Both the position numbers and the translations under genes were made by a program. 54,491 bases of DNA from contig MAAN01000040.1 in the NCBI GenBank assembly GCA_002163135.1, forward strand, positions 1 to 54,491, in the 5' to 3' direction. Positions 17,435-25,671 of this stretch are shown piece by piece. This DNA is from Alphaproteobacteria bacterium 46_93_T64. GTDB lineage: Bacteria; Pseudomonadota; Alphaproteobacteria; Sneathiellales; Sneathiellaceae. Within the stretch, counting starts at the first letter, position 1. Every line of letters starts with the position of its first letter. The notes under the pieces are model-generated. The model made no database searches, was not told the origin of the DNA, and saw nothing but the letters and a program-made list of their open reading frames with translations.

Positions 17435-18988
17435 TTACTTAACTACTAGATCGCCCAGATATGGGAAGTTCATAACGTTGACAACTGCCTCAACGCCAAC
17501 TCCTTTACGAGCAGCCCAAGCAAGGTTTTGCCAATGAAGCGGAACAAATGCGGCATCGTCATAGAGAATTTGTTCAACTTCCTGAAGCGTTTTTGAACGC
17601 GCTGCAGGGTCAGTCATGCTTTGGCTTTTCAATATCAAGCCATCAACTTTCGCATTCCCGTAATTCCCGCTGTTATACTGACCATAACCAGTTTCAGTAT
17701 TTGGTGTCATTGTGAGGAATTCAGAGAAGTTAGCGGAATCTTCAGTGTCTGAATGCCAGCCGATCATCATAATGTCCGCAGCGCGTTCATCAAATGCTGG
17801 CCAGTATTGTGCTTTTGGCATGGTTTTCAAATCAACTTTGATGTTGATTTTTGAAAGCATGCTGGCAACGGCCTCTGCAATTTTTGCATCATTCACATAG
17901 CGATTATTTGGCGCCATCATTGTAACTGAGAAGCCTTTTTCAACGCCTGCATCTTTCATCAATTGCTTTGCTTTTTTCAAGTCATAGCGAGGCGCAAGGT
18001 TATCCATGTAACCTGCATACCCTTTTGGCCCTTGTTGACCTGCCGCTGTCGCAAAGCCCTTCATGATTTTCTTAACAATGCCTTTATTGTTAATGGCATG
18101 AACAATGGCCTGACGAACGCGTTTATCTTTAAATTGTTCTACGCGGTCCTGATTAAGTTGGAACGTAATAATGCGAGTTCCTCCCATAGTTACCAGTTTG
18201 GTACCAGCGTTCTTCTTGATCCGTGGCATGTCATTTGGTGGGACAGGAGCAATGAAGTCCACGTCACCGGAAAGAAGGGCTGCCACACGTGTTGGACCTT
18301 CTTTAATTGGTGTCAGAACAATCTCAGTTACATTGCCGGGAGACTTAGTATCCCAGTAGCTTGCGTTCCGCTTAAAGACAACTTTAACGCCCTGCTCGCG
18401 TGAAGCAATTGTATATGGACCGGTACCAGAAGCATTTGTCGATGCAAAAGCATCGCCATGTTTCACGATAGCTGACTTCGATTTATTATGTGCGTCAAAC
18501 CCTGTGTAGTATTGGCTGTCCATAGCGAAGATGTAGGTTGCTTGGTGCAAGACTAGTGGGTAAGGCTCGGTTGTTACAAGATCGACTGTATTTCGATCTA
18601 CAACTCGCATAGCTTCAAATGGTGCAAAAAGTCCTTTGAAATCGGGACTTTTCTTCAAACGATCAAATGTCCAAACCAAGTCCAAAGAAGTCATTGGGTT
18701 TCCGGAATGGAATTTAACGCCTTCGCGAAGGTTGAAACGCATGGTTTTATCATCTACGCGCGTCCAGCTTTCAGCGAGGCGGCCTTCAAAACCGAGATCT
18801 TTTGTCCAGCGAACGAGCGGATCAAAAACCATATGCGAAAACTGAAGGGTGCCACCAGAGAGTTGCTCATGTGGGTCCAAAGACACTGGATCTGCGTCAT
18901 ACGCTAATTTTAGCGTTTTCGCATGTAGAGTTGTGGATAAGCCGATACACATTGCTGCTGCTGCAGCAACCGTAATAAATTTCCTCAT
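17435..18988 (-). CDS. Peptide/opine ABC transporter substrate-binding protein (DppA type, family 5)
   Basis: A 517-residue periplasmic binding protein. A Sec signal peptide (about 1-23, ending LHA) is followed by the family 5 solute-binding fold: YDADPVSLDPHEQ at the N-terminus, RLAESWTRVDDKTMRFNLREGVKFHSG and the DVDFIAPVPPNDM region. It delivers substrate to the permeases encoded downstream. A strong GGGAGG lies before the ATG. As the first gene before a terminator it is probably the most abundant product of the operon. The substrate is not predictable by eye; peptides, opines or glycosides all occur in the family. Confidence 0.93.
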   Translation of the reverse strand: MRKFITVAAAAAMCIGLSTTLHAKTLKLAYDADPVSLDPHEQLSGGTLQFSHMVFDPLVRWTKDLGFEGRLAESWTRVDDKTMRFNLREGVKFHSGNPMTSLDLVWTFDRLKKSPDFKGLFAPFEAMRVVDRNTVDLVTTEPYPLVLHQATYIFAMDSQYYTGFDAHNKSKSAIVKHGDAFASTNASGTGPYTIASREQGVKVVFKRNASYWDTKSPGNVTEIVLTPIKEGPTRVAALLSGDVDFIAPVPPNDMPRIKKNAGTKLVTMGGTRIITFQLNQDRVEQFKDKRVRQAIVHAINNKGIVKKIMKGFATAAGQQGPKGYAGYMDNLAPRYDLKKAKQLMKDAGVEKGFSVTMMAPNNRYVNDAKIAEAVASMLSKINIKVDLKTMPKAQYWPAFDERAADIMMIGWHSDTEDSANFSEFLTMTPNTETGYGQYNSGNYGNAKVDGLILKSQSMTDPAARSKTLQEVEQILYDDAAFVPLHWQNLAWAARKGVGVEAVVNVMNFPYLGDLVVK

Positions 18989-19098
18989 TCTTGCCTCCCT
19001 GCAAGTTGGAATATCAAATAGTTTTGGGTCTTTGTTCTTTGGTTCCGCAAATACAATGTCTGCCGACCAGAAGAGAACCTCATAATTATTCCACTATT

Positions 19099-19149
19099 GT
19101 CAGTGGTTTACTGACCTATATAGAACAAATTTACCCTCAGGGAAGTCAA
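19099..19149 (-). promoter_or_regulatory. Candidate promoter and hairpin upstream of dppA
   Basis: On the minus strand TTGACT (19149-19144) could be a -35 box; a TATATA is 21 bases away and a weaker hexamer 17 bases away. Immediately downstream is a perfect 6-bp inverted repeat GTCAGT/ACTGAC (19099-19115) that could be an operator or a leader hairpin. The gene start is 110 bases further on. Confidence 0.35.
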
Positions 19150-19209
19150 GACTAAACTTGTTCTTGGAGGGCTCTTTCGATTTTTTTTGGTGGAATTCGC
19201 CGGGATTGA

Positions 19210-19265
19210 ACACCAACATTCGAAATATGTTATGCAACGTGAGCATTTATTCCGAGTGTTGGTGT
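19210..19265. repeat. 13-bp inverted repeat with 30-base spacer
   Basis: Arms at 19210-19222 and 19253-19265 match over 13 positions with one wobble (core ACACCAACA / TGTTGGTGT). It lies in the 360-base gap between the metallo-beta-lactamase gene end and dppA, about 220 bases before dppA. It has no T-tract, so a regulator site or looped operator is more likely than a terminator. Nothing else is seen in this gap apart from the candidate promoter. Confidence 0.6.
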
Positions 19266-19348
19266 CAAATTGAAACATTAGTACGTTAATTATATTTAAA
19301 TTATATAATGCGCAGCTCGATTTCAGAGTATTCGAATCGTTTTTACTA

Positions 19349-21073
19349 TTATTCCGGCTGGAATAACTTCAAGAAAGAAACCAGATCTATCAAGCTGCCG
19401 TCAACTTCGATCTCTCCGCTTGCATAGGCTGTTGCGGGATTTCGCATTTGGGCCAACACCTCTTTCCATATCTGAGAATTCACAGTCACTGTGATGTCAG
19501 CTTTCTCTGCATTGCGTTTTTGAACTTCCGCAACGCCACGCCGCAGGTGGATGAAGTAATTTTCACTGATGTCAGGAAAATTGAATGCGACGATTATGTT
19601 TTCATCGAGTGCTTCTTCGGCGCGTAAGTTTACCGGCAGCGCTGCCATGATATTTTCCATAGGGAAGCTGTGGACAATATCTACGGGGTTATTGTTGGGG
19701 TTGATCGCTGGTATCGACGTTGTACCATCCAGCTCGTAAGCGCGGGTAAGGTAATAGTTTCGGCCATTTGCACTTATTTGGGTTTCGGCTAGAGCTTTTA
19801 AAGCCGCCGCTTTAAGCAATTTTGCTTGCGTTACATCTTCATTTACAAGAATCAAGTGATCCGCAAGTTCGGCGGCCCATTGGAAGTCTTTTTCTTCCAA
19901 CGATTTTTGAGTTGCGATGAGTAGAGGTGTCCCGCTTGATGCCAATGTGGCCATCCGTTTTGCTCGCTCAGGCTTACTTAACGGATGAAGCTCTGCGGCA
20001 TTTCCACTGAACCACCCTAAATAACCTGAAAAGACGGAACGCACTGACCAATCAACCATGCCATAAAACTCTTTAAGGTATGGGCTTTTAGCCAAATGTT
20101 CCGGAAGCTTAACCCGTTCTACAATCTCATCTGGACCAAGATCCAGATTAATGCCGCGAACAGTTTGATCATGAACGAATTGGATGGCGTCTCTATAATC
20201 CGTGAGAATACCGTTTATTGTCTCTGCGCCAGAGAGAGGACGTGTGTGACTTGGGACTAAAAATTCCGGTTTTAACTCCCGCATCAAATCGATACTTTTC
20301 GCCCATTGTAAAACATCACGATAGGATGTGCCGCGAATGGCGTAGAGATTAGGGAACGCTTTATAAAAATTATCTCCGGGTAACAGAACTTTCTTTTCTG
20401 GTAACCAGACGAAAAGTTGGTCTGCGGTTTCGCCGGGCGCGTGGATCAATTCAATTTTAATGCCAGCGATCTCTGTTTTTAGTTCCGATTTGAAGGTGTC
20501 TGTCGGTCGCATTAGACTAATTGCATCAGGCTTATCGACAGAAGCTAGAAACGGACCAATTCCGTCGTTAATACGTCCGCCAGCTGGCAGATAGTTACCA
20601 AATTGCCGCATTGCCCGTGTGTAAATTGCGGGCCGGATAACATTTACAACGCGGTCAATATAGAAATCAGTACTGTCATGGGCGAAGACTTTGGGATTGC
20701 CACCTTCTGCAAAAACACCCGAGCCGAATATGTGGTCAGCATGATTGTGGGTGTAAATAAGTGCCTTAATCGGTTTTTGCGTAAGTTTGGTAAATTCGGC
20801 TTTTACTTCGCGGGCGGTCTCATTGCTTTCCATAGTGTCGACAATTACAACACCGTCCTCACCTTCGAGCAAAATAGAATTGGCTAGGCCATATCCAACG
20901 GCGACATACACACCATCTGTAACTTTAATTATTTCTTTTCTAAACTCGTCCGTGTGGGCATTAAGTTCGGCATTTGCATCTACCTGAACTGGAGCTGCCT
21001 GTTTGGGCGTATCATCACAAGACGCCAAAAACCCTACGGATATGATTGAGAATATGCTTATAATTATTTTCAT
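19349..21073 (-). CDS. Alkylsulfatase-type metallo-beta-lactamase lipoprotein
   Basis: A 574-residue protein of the SdsA1/BDS1 alkylsulfatase-like metallo-beta-lactamase group. The N-terminus is a lipoprotein signal with lipobox LASC (about residues 15-18), so the enzyme is membrane-tethered outside the cytoplasm. Metal ligands are THNHADH (HxHxDH), the His of APGET region, PGDNF and VPSHTRP. An alpha-helical dimerisation region follows (FYGMVDWSVRSVFSGYLGWF), and a C-terminal SCP2-like domain. Members cleave primary or secondary alkyl sulfates, but the substrate is unproved here. Start chosen at ATG 21073; a longer frame overlaps the preceding gene. Confidence 0.83.
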   Translation of the reverse strand: MKIIISIFSIISVGFLASCDDTPKQAAPVQVDANAELNAHTDEFRKEIIKVTDGVYVAVGYGLANSILLEGEDGVVIVDTMESNETAREVKAEFTKLTQKPIKALIYTHNHADHIFGSGVFAEGGNPKVFAHDSTDFYIDRVVNVIRPAIYTRAMRQFGNYLPAGGRINDGIGPFLASVDKPDAISLMRPTDTFKSELKTEIAGIKIELIHAPGETADQLFVWLPEKKVLLPGDNFYKAFPNLYAIRGTSYRDVLQWAKSIDLMRELKPEFLVPSHTRPLSGAETINGILTDYRDAIQFVHDQTVRGINLDLGPDEIVERVKLPEHLAKSPYLKEFYGMVDWSVRSVFSGYLGWFSGNAAELHPLSKPERAKRMATLASSGTPLLIATQKSLEEKDFQWAAELADHLILVNEDVTQAKLLKAAALKALAETQISANGRNYYLTRAYELDGTTSIPAINPNNNPVDIVHSFPMENIMAALPVNLRAEEALDENIIVAFNFPDISENYFIHLRRGVAEVQKRNAEKADITVTVNSQIWKEVLAQMRNPATAYASGEIEVDGSLIDLVSFLKLFQPE

Positions 21074-21098
21074 TATGATCTTTCTTAATCGACAATAA

Positions 21099-21647
21099 TT
21101 ATTGACTGTAGGGTGCCAAATCCAGTGCATCCTGTATTTGATGGAAGACAGGATAATCACTATCTTTTTCAATCCAGAAACGACCAAGGATCCAAACTTT
21201 ATCAGAACTAGTCCTTAGTGTTTGGATGTCACTTGCATCGAGCGATTCAGAAGGTGAAGCAATTAGCAGAGACTGTGGCTTTCCAGTTCCGTGTGTTCGG
21301 CTGGTCACGGATCCAATTACATCTGTATTGTCGCCATAAACTGTAAAGCTGTAATACCCGTCAATCGGGGGTATCCTAAGAAGGTAGGGCCCTTCGCTTA
21401 AATCAACAAACGCGGATGAGTAAATAGTGTCCTGATTGGGTCTGACAATCTCTCTGTAATCGGCGCCGACGACTTTTCGTAAGTGCAACCATTTTGCCCA
21501 ACCGTTCATGGATTGATAGCTACCATTGGCCGTTTTTTCAAAAACTTCATTTGGATAAGTTTTTATTCCAATACTCAAACCCGCAATCAGGCCAACCACG
21601 AGAACTAGAAACAAGAAGAGGGCTTTGAATAATGTTTTTAATGTCAT
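21099..21647 (-). CDS. Membrane-anchored DUF1254 protein
   Basis: A 182-residue protein with one N-terminal membrane helix (about 7-28) and an extracytoplasmic domain. VRPNQDTIYSSAFVDLSEGPYLLRIP and YYSFTVYGDNTDVIGSVTSRTHG are typical of DUF1254. In many proteins DUF1254 is fused to DUF1214; here the partner is the separate gene upstream, three bases away. Function unknown. The gene is followed after 25 bases by the sulfatase-like gene, suggesting one operon. Confidence 0.8.
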   Translation of the reverse strand: MTLKTLFKALFLFLVLVVGLIAGLSIGIKTYPNEVFEKTANGSYQSMNGWAKWLHLRKVVGADYREIVRPNQDTIYSSAFVDLSEGPYLLRIPPIDGYYSFTVYGDNTDVIGSVTSRTHGTGKPQSLLIASPSESLDASDIQTLRTSSDKVWILGRFWIEKDSDYPVFHQIQDALDLAPYSQ

Positions 21648-21650
21648 GTT

Positions 21651-22280
21651 TTATCCCTCCACATTTTGTGTTGTCGAAATTGTGGGTAGGGAGGTATCTC
21701 CAGGCCTACTAATCATTGTAGTGATGGGGACATAATATCTAAGCGTCAGCGAGAAAGGTCCGCTTTCGGGGGCTGGAAGCCAATTTGTCTCGTTGCCTGG
21801 ATTACTCGAAGATACCGTAATTTCGAAGCTGCCGTCTGGGTTTATGAGCAGGTCGTCACGGAGCCCTAATGAGTTTACGCCAGCGGAATTAGGCACAAAG
21901 TAGTGGTCAGGGCCATAAACGGAAAGGCTCCAGAATCCACCATCCTGATGCAGTTGTTCACCGTTAAATTTTAGGGTATAACGAGACTTTCCGTTCAAGC
22001 GTGCGCTGTTCTCATCTTTCTCAGCGATCCAGTAGATGGCTTCTTCTGCGGTAAGGGCTCCCAGACCAATTTGTGCAACAATCGCTTTAACCACGGGGTT
22101 GAGGTCAGGTGTGCCGAGGCCCTTAAACGTTTTCCATGGACCGTTCTGCACCGCGACATCCCCGCCGCTACCTCCGCGCGCTTGTAAAAAAGAAAGGGCA
22201 GGGTCAACGGATTTATAGCCAATCAAAAGACCGAGTATTAATACGAGTACGCAGGCAGTTATGTATTTGTATTTAGTCAT
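21651..22280 (-). CDS. Membrane-anchored DUF1214 protein
   Basis: A 209-residue protein with an N-terminal membrane helix (about 5-22) and a beta-rich outer domain. GGFWSLSVYGPDHYFVPNS, LLINPDGSFEITVSSSNPGNETNWLPAPESGPFSLTLRYYVP is the DUF1214 pattern. Start chosen at ATG 22280 with GGATGGGA just upstream; ATG 22286 and TTG 22307 are also in frame. It opens a three-gene group with DUF1254 and the alkylsulfatase-like lipoprotein. Function unknown. Confidence 0.78.
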   Translation of the reverse strand: MTKYKYITACVLVLILGLLIGYKSVDPALSFLQARGGSGGDVAVQNGPWKTFKGLGTPDLNPVVKAIVAQIGLGALTAEEAIYWIAEKDENSARLNGKSRYTLKFNGEQLHQDGGFWSLSVYGPDHYFVPNSAGVNSLGLRDDLLINPDGSFEITVSSSNPGNETNWLPAPESGPFSLTLRYYVPITTMISRPGDTSLPTISTTQNVEG

Positions 22281-22553
22281 TCCCATCCATCTTTTTTTAT
22301 TATTCAAGAAACCCCTCGATGGTTTCCTGTGCCGTTGACGTGTCGATGATTATTAGCATTACATAAACGGGGTTTTTTGAAAACATGAAAATAGTTCACT
22401 TTGAACTTTTTTTGGGCCAATAACGCGCTGCTCAGTAGAAACCCGACTTGTGTACCTAATCGAGATTGCCCGAATTATAAAAATATATATGGTTCGAATT
22501 ATTGAAGTATAATTGAATTTTGATTTATTGATTTTCAGCAACAAAGGTGAAAG

Positions 22554-23093
22554 ATGCAGAAATTCTTGGCGATCGCACTGTTTGTTGGATCAATCGGCCT
22601 GTTTGGTTGGACAATGCACGCATATTCTACAAGTGGGGAAGAAGTTCTTTCTGTTCCGGTAACGGGCCGTTCTGGAACATTGGCCCCAATTGCATTGAAC
22701 CCAGGGATGTCACCCGTAAGGGTATTCTTAGCTGTAAAAATGGAAATGCAGGTACGTGATGCTATAAGTAATGCGCATAAATATGAGGTCAATGTAACAG
22801 ATCGTTTGGGTGATAAGCTTTTATCTTTTACGAGAACTCATTCTGAGAAAAAAGAAGATCAAGGGCCTGATTTTAGGAGAGAGAGCCAAAATCACATAAT
22901 TGGAACTTTCGATGTTCCCATACAAGGCCCGTATGTTATTGATTGGCACGTAAATCCAAAGCGTGCGGATATCAAGGGTATTACGGTGTCTCTTCGCAGG
23001 AATGTGGAGGGGATGAATATTCCATTGATGCTTCTTGCTGGGTTTTGTTTTGTGTTAGGTTGGGTTGTGATTTTCGTCGGACGTCGCCAGTAA
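22554..23093 (+). CDS. Uncharacterised membrane protein, two helices
   Basis: A 179-residue protein with one hydrophobic helix at each end (about 3-22 and 155-174) and a soluble, probably periplasmic middle of about 130 residues. The middle looks beta-rich (KYEVNVTDRLGDKLLSF, GTFDVPIQGPYVIDWHVNP). I recognise no family. A strong AAGGTGAAAG precedes the ATG. It is divergent from the DUF1214 group and lies 23 bases before a LysE exporter gene. Confidence 0.7.
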   Translation: MQKFLAIALFVGSIGLFGWTMHAYSTSGEEVLSVPVTGRSGTLAPIALNPGMSPVRVFLAVKMEMQVRDAISNAHKYEVNVTDRLGDKLLSFTRTHSEKKEDQGPDFRRESQNHIIGTFDVPIQGPYVIDWHVNPKRADIKGITVSLRRNVEGMNIPLMLLAGFCFVLGWVVIFVGRRQ

Positions 23094-23116
23094 TCAAGAT
23101 TGAAGGTTTACAGTAA

Positions 23117-23743
23117 ATGGAATTTGCTCAGCTTGGGGTGTTTCTTATCGCAACACTCATTCTTAACGTGACGCCAGGTCCCGACATGATCTTTGCTGCT
23201 GCCAATGGTGTTCAGCGGGGATCAGCCGCAGGTGTCGTATCTGCACTTGGGATAGGGTGCGGAGCATTGTTCCACGCCGGTATGGCGGCAATCGGAGTTT
23301 CTGCACTTATAGCCGCGTCAGACCTTGCATTTGATGTCCTTCGTATTGGCGGAGCACTTTATCTCATCTGGATTGGTGTTAAGAATTTTAGAGGAAATGA
23401 CGGGCCTGTTTTTGGGAATACGGTGCCGCAGGTTTCCTATAGGCAGCTTTATCTTCGCGGAATGCTGACTAATATTCTCAATCCGAAGGTTGCCTTGTTT
23501 TTTATCGCGCTTCTGCCGCAATTTGTAAGCCCGGAAGCGGGCAATATTGGCATGCAAATATTCTTGCTAGGCTGTTTTGTCGGCATAAGTGGGGCTGTAA
23601 TTAATGGCCTTGTTGGTATGTTTGCAGGGGGTGCAGGGCGTTTGTTTTTGCAGAGTCCAAAAGCGTCAAAATGGATTGCACGGGTTTCCGGTGTTTTGTT
23701 TGTTGGTCTTGGTATCCGATTGTTTTTGATGGAAAGAAATTAA
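23117..23743 (+). CDS. LysE/RhtB family amino-acid exporter
   Basis: A 208-residue inner-membrane protein with about six helices. NVTPGPDMIFAAANGVQRGSAAGVVSALG (about 16-44), LYLIWIGVKNFR (about 78-89) and MLTNILNPKVALFFIALLPQFV (about 115-136) are the diagnostic LysE/RhtB blocks. Members export amino acids such as lysine, homoserine or threonine; the substrate cannot be read from the sequence. It is followed two bases later by the GST gene. Confidence 0.93.
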   Translation: MEFAQLGVFLIATLILNVTPGPDMIFAAANGVQRGSAAGVVSALGIGCGALFHAGMAAIGVSALIAASDLAFDVLRIGGALYLIWIGVKNFRGNDGPVFGNTVPQVSYRQLYLRGMLTNILNPKVALFFIALLPQFVSPEAGNIGMQIFLLGCFVGISGAVINGLVGMFAGGAGRLFLQSPKASKWIARVSGVLFVGLGIRLFLMERN

Positions 23744-23745
23744 TA

Positions 23746-24396
23746 ATGACACGTCCTCTTCTTGTTCTTGGAAACAAGCGGTATTCATCTTGGTCCCTTC
23801 GTGGATATTTGGCATTGAAACTTGCAGGTTTGGACTTTGATGAAACGGTTATCCCATTGTTTCAAGAAGATACGCATGCACAGATAAAAAAATTGGCGCC
23901 GAATGCTCCGGCACGTGTCCCGCTGTTGCTGCAGGATGGACACGCTATATGGGATACGATGTCCTTGATGGAGTATGCAGCAGATATTTCAGAAAACGGC
24001 CCGCTTTGGCCCGAAGACAAATACGCTAGGGCTCATGCCAGATCAATTGCGGCTGAGATGCATGCAGGCTTTGAAGCCTTGCGCGGCGCCGTTCCAATGA
24101 ACCTGTCACGTAACGACAGCTATGTTCCGCTTCCTGATGATGTGGAAGCTGACATCAATAGAATAACAAGTATCTGGAAAGAATGCCGTCAGCAATATGG
24201 TTCGACAGGTCCTTTCTTGTTCGGTGCTCTTTCTATGGCGGATGTTGCCTTTGCACCAGTTGTTGTCCGACTTAAAAGTAAAGGGTACCCAGTAGATGAA
24301 GTTTGCGGCGCTTACATGCAAGCCGTATGGGATCTTCCTGATTTCGTCGTATGGCGCACAGCGGCAGAGAAAGAAACGTGGATTATTGAACAGTAA
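23746..24396 (+). CDS. Glutathione S-transferase family protein
   Basis: A 216-residue GST. The N-terminal thioredoxin-like domain has LGNKRYSSWSLRGYLALKLAGL, with the Ser active-site region at about 12-16, and ARVPLLLQDGHAIWDTMSLMEYA containing the cis-Pro and glutathione-binding turn. The C-terminal helical domain has FLFGALSMADVAFAPVV. It is closest to the plant-tau/YfcF-like soluble GSTs. I used the ATG at 23746; the longer frame lies inside the LysE gene. Co-transcribed with it by spacing. Confidence 0.9.
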   Translation: MTRPLLVLGNKRYSSWSLRGYLALKLAGLDFDETVIPLFQEDTHAQIKKLAPNAPARVPLLLQDGHAIWDTMSLMEYAADISENGPLWPEDKYARAHARSIAAEMHAGFEALRGAVPMNLSRNDSYVPLPDDVEADINRITSIWKECRQQYGSTGPFLFGALSMADVAFAPVVVRLKSKGYPVDEVCGAYMQAVWDLPDFVVWRTAAEKETWIIEQ

Positions 24397-24419
24397 TTTT
24401 CCGCCTGTTATTTGGGCGA

Positions 24420-24447
24420 GATCTTTGTTTGTACACAATCAAAGATC
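24420..24447 (+). terminator. Hairpin after the GST gene
   Basis: GATCTTTG (24420-24427) and CAAAGATC (24440-24447) form a perfect 8-bp stem 24 bases after the GST stop. No T-tract follows, so it may be a 3'-end stabiliser or Rho-linked end rather than an intrinsic terminator. Confidence 0.4.
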
Positions 24448-24456
24448 TTAGAAAAC

Positions 24457-24486
24457 TTGACCAAACGGTTAGTGTCTCGCTATGGT
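24457..24486 (+). promoter_or_regulatory. Candidate sigma-70 promoter of the BMP transporter operon
   Basis: TTGACC (24457-24462) and TATGGT (24481-24486) are 18 bases apart, about 125 bases before the BMP gene start. The spacer begins AAACGG, giving an ACC-N4-GGT half-dyad that could be a repressor site. Confidence 0.4.
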
Positions 24487-24613
24487 TTTGATAAAAATTA
24501 GATGGGTGCCTTCGCGGGCACAAAATCTGAAGTCAAATAATTGAATTTATAAACGAGTATGAACCATCAACCTGTTTGAAGATGAAACTTTAAACATTTA
24601 CGGGAGTACGAAT

Positions 24614-25606
24614 ATGGGGATGAGAAAATTCTTGTCGGCAATTGTCATTGGTATGGCAATGTTGGCTAGCGTCACCGCGGCTCAGGCCGAAAAACTGAAA
24701 GTAGCAGGTATTTATACTGTTCCAGTTCAGCAAAAATGGGCGGGAACGCTACACCGGGCTTTGGTGAAGGCTGAAAAAGCAGGGAAAATTGACTATGTTT
24801 TCTCTGAAAAAACAGCGAACACCGATTACGTTCGGGTTATGCGTGAATATGCTGAAGGCGGCGCGAAGTTGATCGTTGGTGAAGCGTTTGGCATTAGCCG
24901 TGAAGCACGCAAAGTGGCAGATGATTATCCAGAAGTTGCGTTCTTGATGGGTGATCCGGGTGATAAATACGGTAAAAATTTCTCTGTATTTGATAACTTC
25001 ATTCATGAGCCGTGCTACCTAATGGGTGTCATTGCAGGCTCCATGACGAAAACCAATAAAATTGGCATGATCGGTGGTTATCCAATCGGTGAAGTGAACC
25101 GTCTTTTCCATGCATTTATGGCTGGCGCGAAATCAGTGAACCCTGATGTTGAATTCAAGGTGTCCTTTATTGGCTCTTGGTATGACCCTCCAAAAGCAAA
25201 AGAATTTGCGTTTGCCCAAGTGGAAACCGGTGTTGATGTTCTTTATGCAGAACGCGCTGGTGTTGTGGATGCCGCACGTGAAAAAGGCATTTTGGCATTT
25301 GGCAATGTGAACGACATGAACAAAGAAGAAAACGGCAAAGATGTTGTTGTGGCTTCTGCGTTGTGGCACATGGAAAATGCCATTGATTACGCCATTAATC
25401 AGGTTAATGCTGGTACGTTCAAGGCTGAGAATTACAAAGAGTGGACAATGATGCAAAAAGGTGGCGCATCCCTTTCTTCGTTCTATGAATTTGATGGTAA
25501 AATCTCTGATGCTACTAAAGCGAAAGTCGCTGATCTTACTGCCCAAATTAAAGCGGGTAAGCATACAGTTGAAATCAATGACAATGAGCCAAAATCCACG
25601 TTTTAA
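24614..25606 (+). CDS. BMP-family ABC transporter substrate-binding protein
   Basis: A 330-residue periplasmic binding protein of the basic membrane protein/PnrA family, whose studied members bind nucleosides. A signal peptide covers about residues 1-25 (ending AQA). KVAGIYTVPVQQKWAGTLHRAL, GEAFGISREARKVADDYPEVAFLMGDPG, YLMGVIAGSMTKTNKIGMIGGYPIGEVNR are family blocks. It is the first gene of a transport operon ending in a cytosine deaminase-like gene, which supports a nucleobase or nucleoside substrate. A terminator hairpin follows it. Confidence 0.9.
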   Translation: MGMRKFLSAIVIGMAMLASVTAAQAEKLKVAGIYTVPVQQKWAGTLHRALVKAEKAGKIDYVFSEKTANTDYVRVMREYAEGGAKLIVGEAFGISREARKVADDYPEVAFLMGDPGDKYGKNFSVFDNFIHEPCYLMGVIAGSMTKTNKIGMIGGYPIGEVNRLFHAFMAGAKSVNPDVEFKVSFIGSWYDPPKAKEFAFAQVETGVDVLYAERAGVVDAAREKGILAFGNVNDMNKEENGKDVVVASALWHMENAIDYAINQVNAGTFKAENYKEWTMMQKGGASLSSFYEFDGKISDATKAKVADLTAQIKAGKHTVEINDNEPKSTF

Positions 25607-25622
25607 GGATTGAGCCTATCTA

Positions 25623-25650
25623 GGGTGAGCGTTAGCGCTCACCCTTTTTT
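25623..25650 (+). terminator. Intrinsic terminator/attenuator after the BMP gene
   Basis: GGGTGAGCG (25623-25631), a TTAG loop and CGCTCACCC (25636-25644) form a 9-bp perfect stem followed by seven T residues. It sits 17 bases after the binding-protein stop and 22 before the ATPase start, so it should lower expression of the downstream genes. Confidence 0.85.
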
Positions 25651-25671
25651 TATAATGCGGGGGATAGTTGG

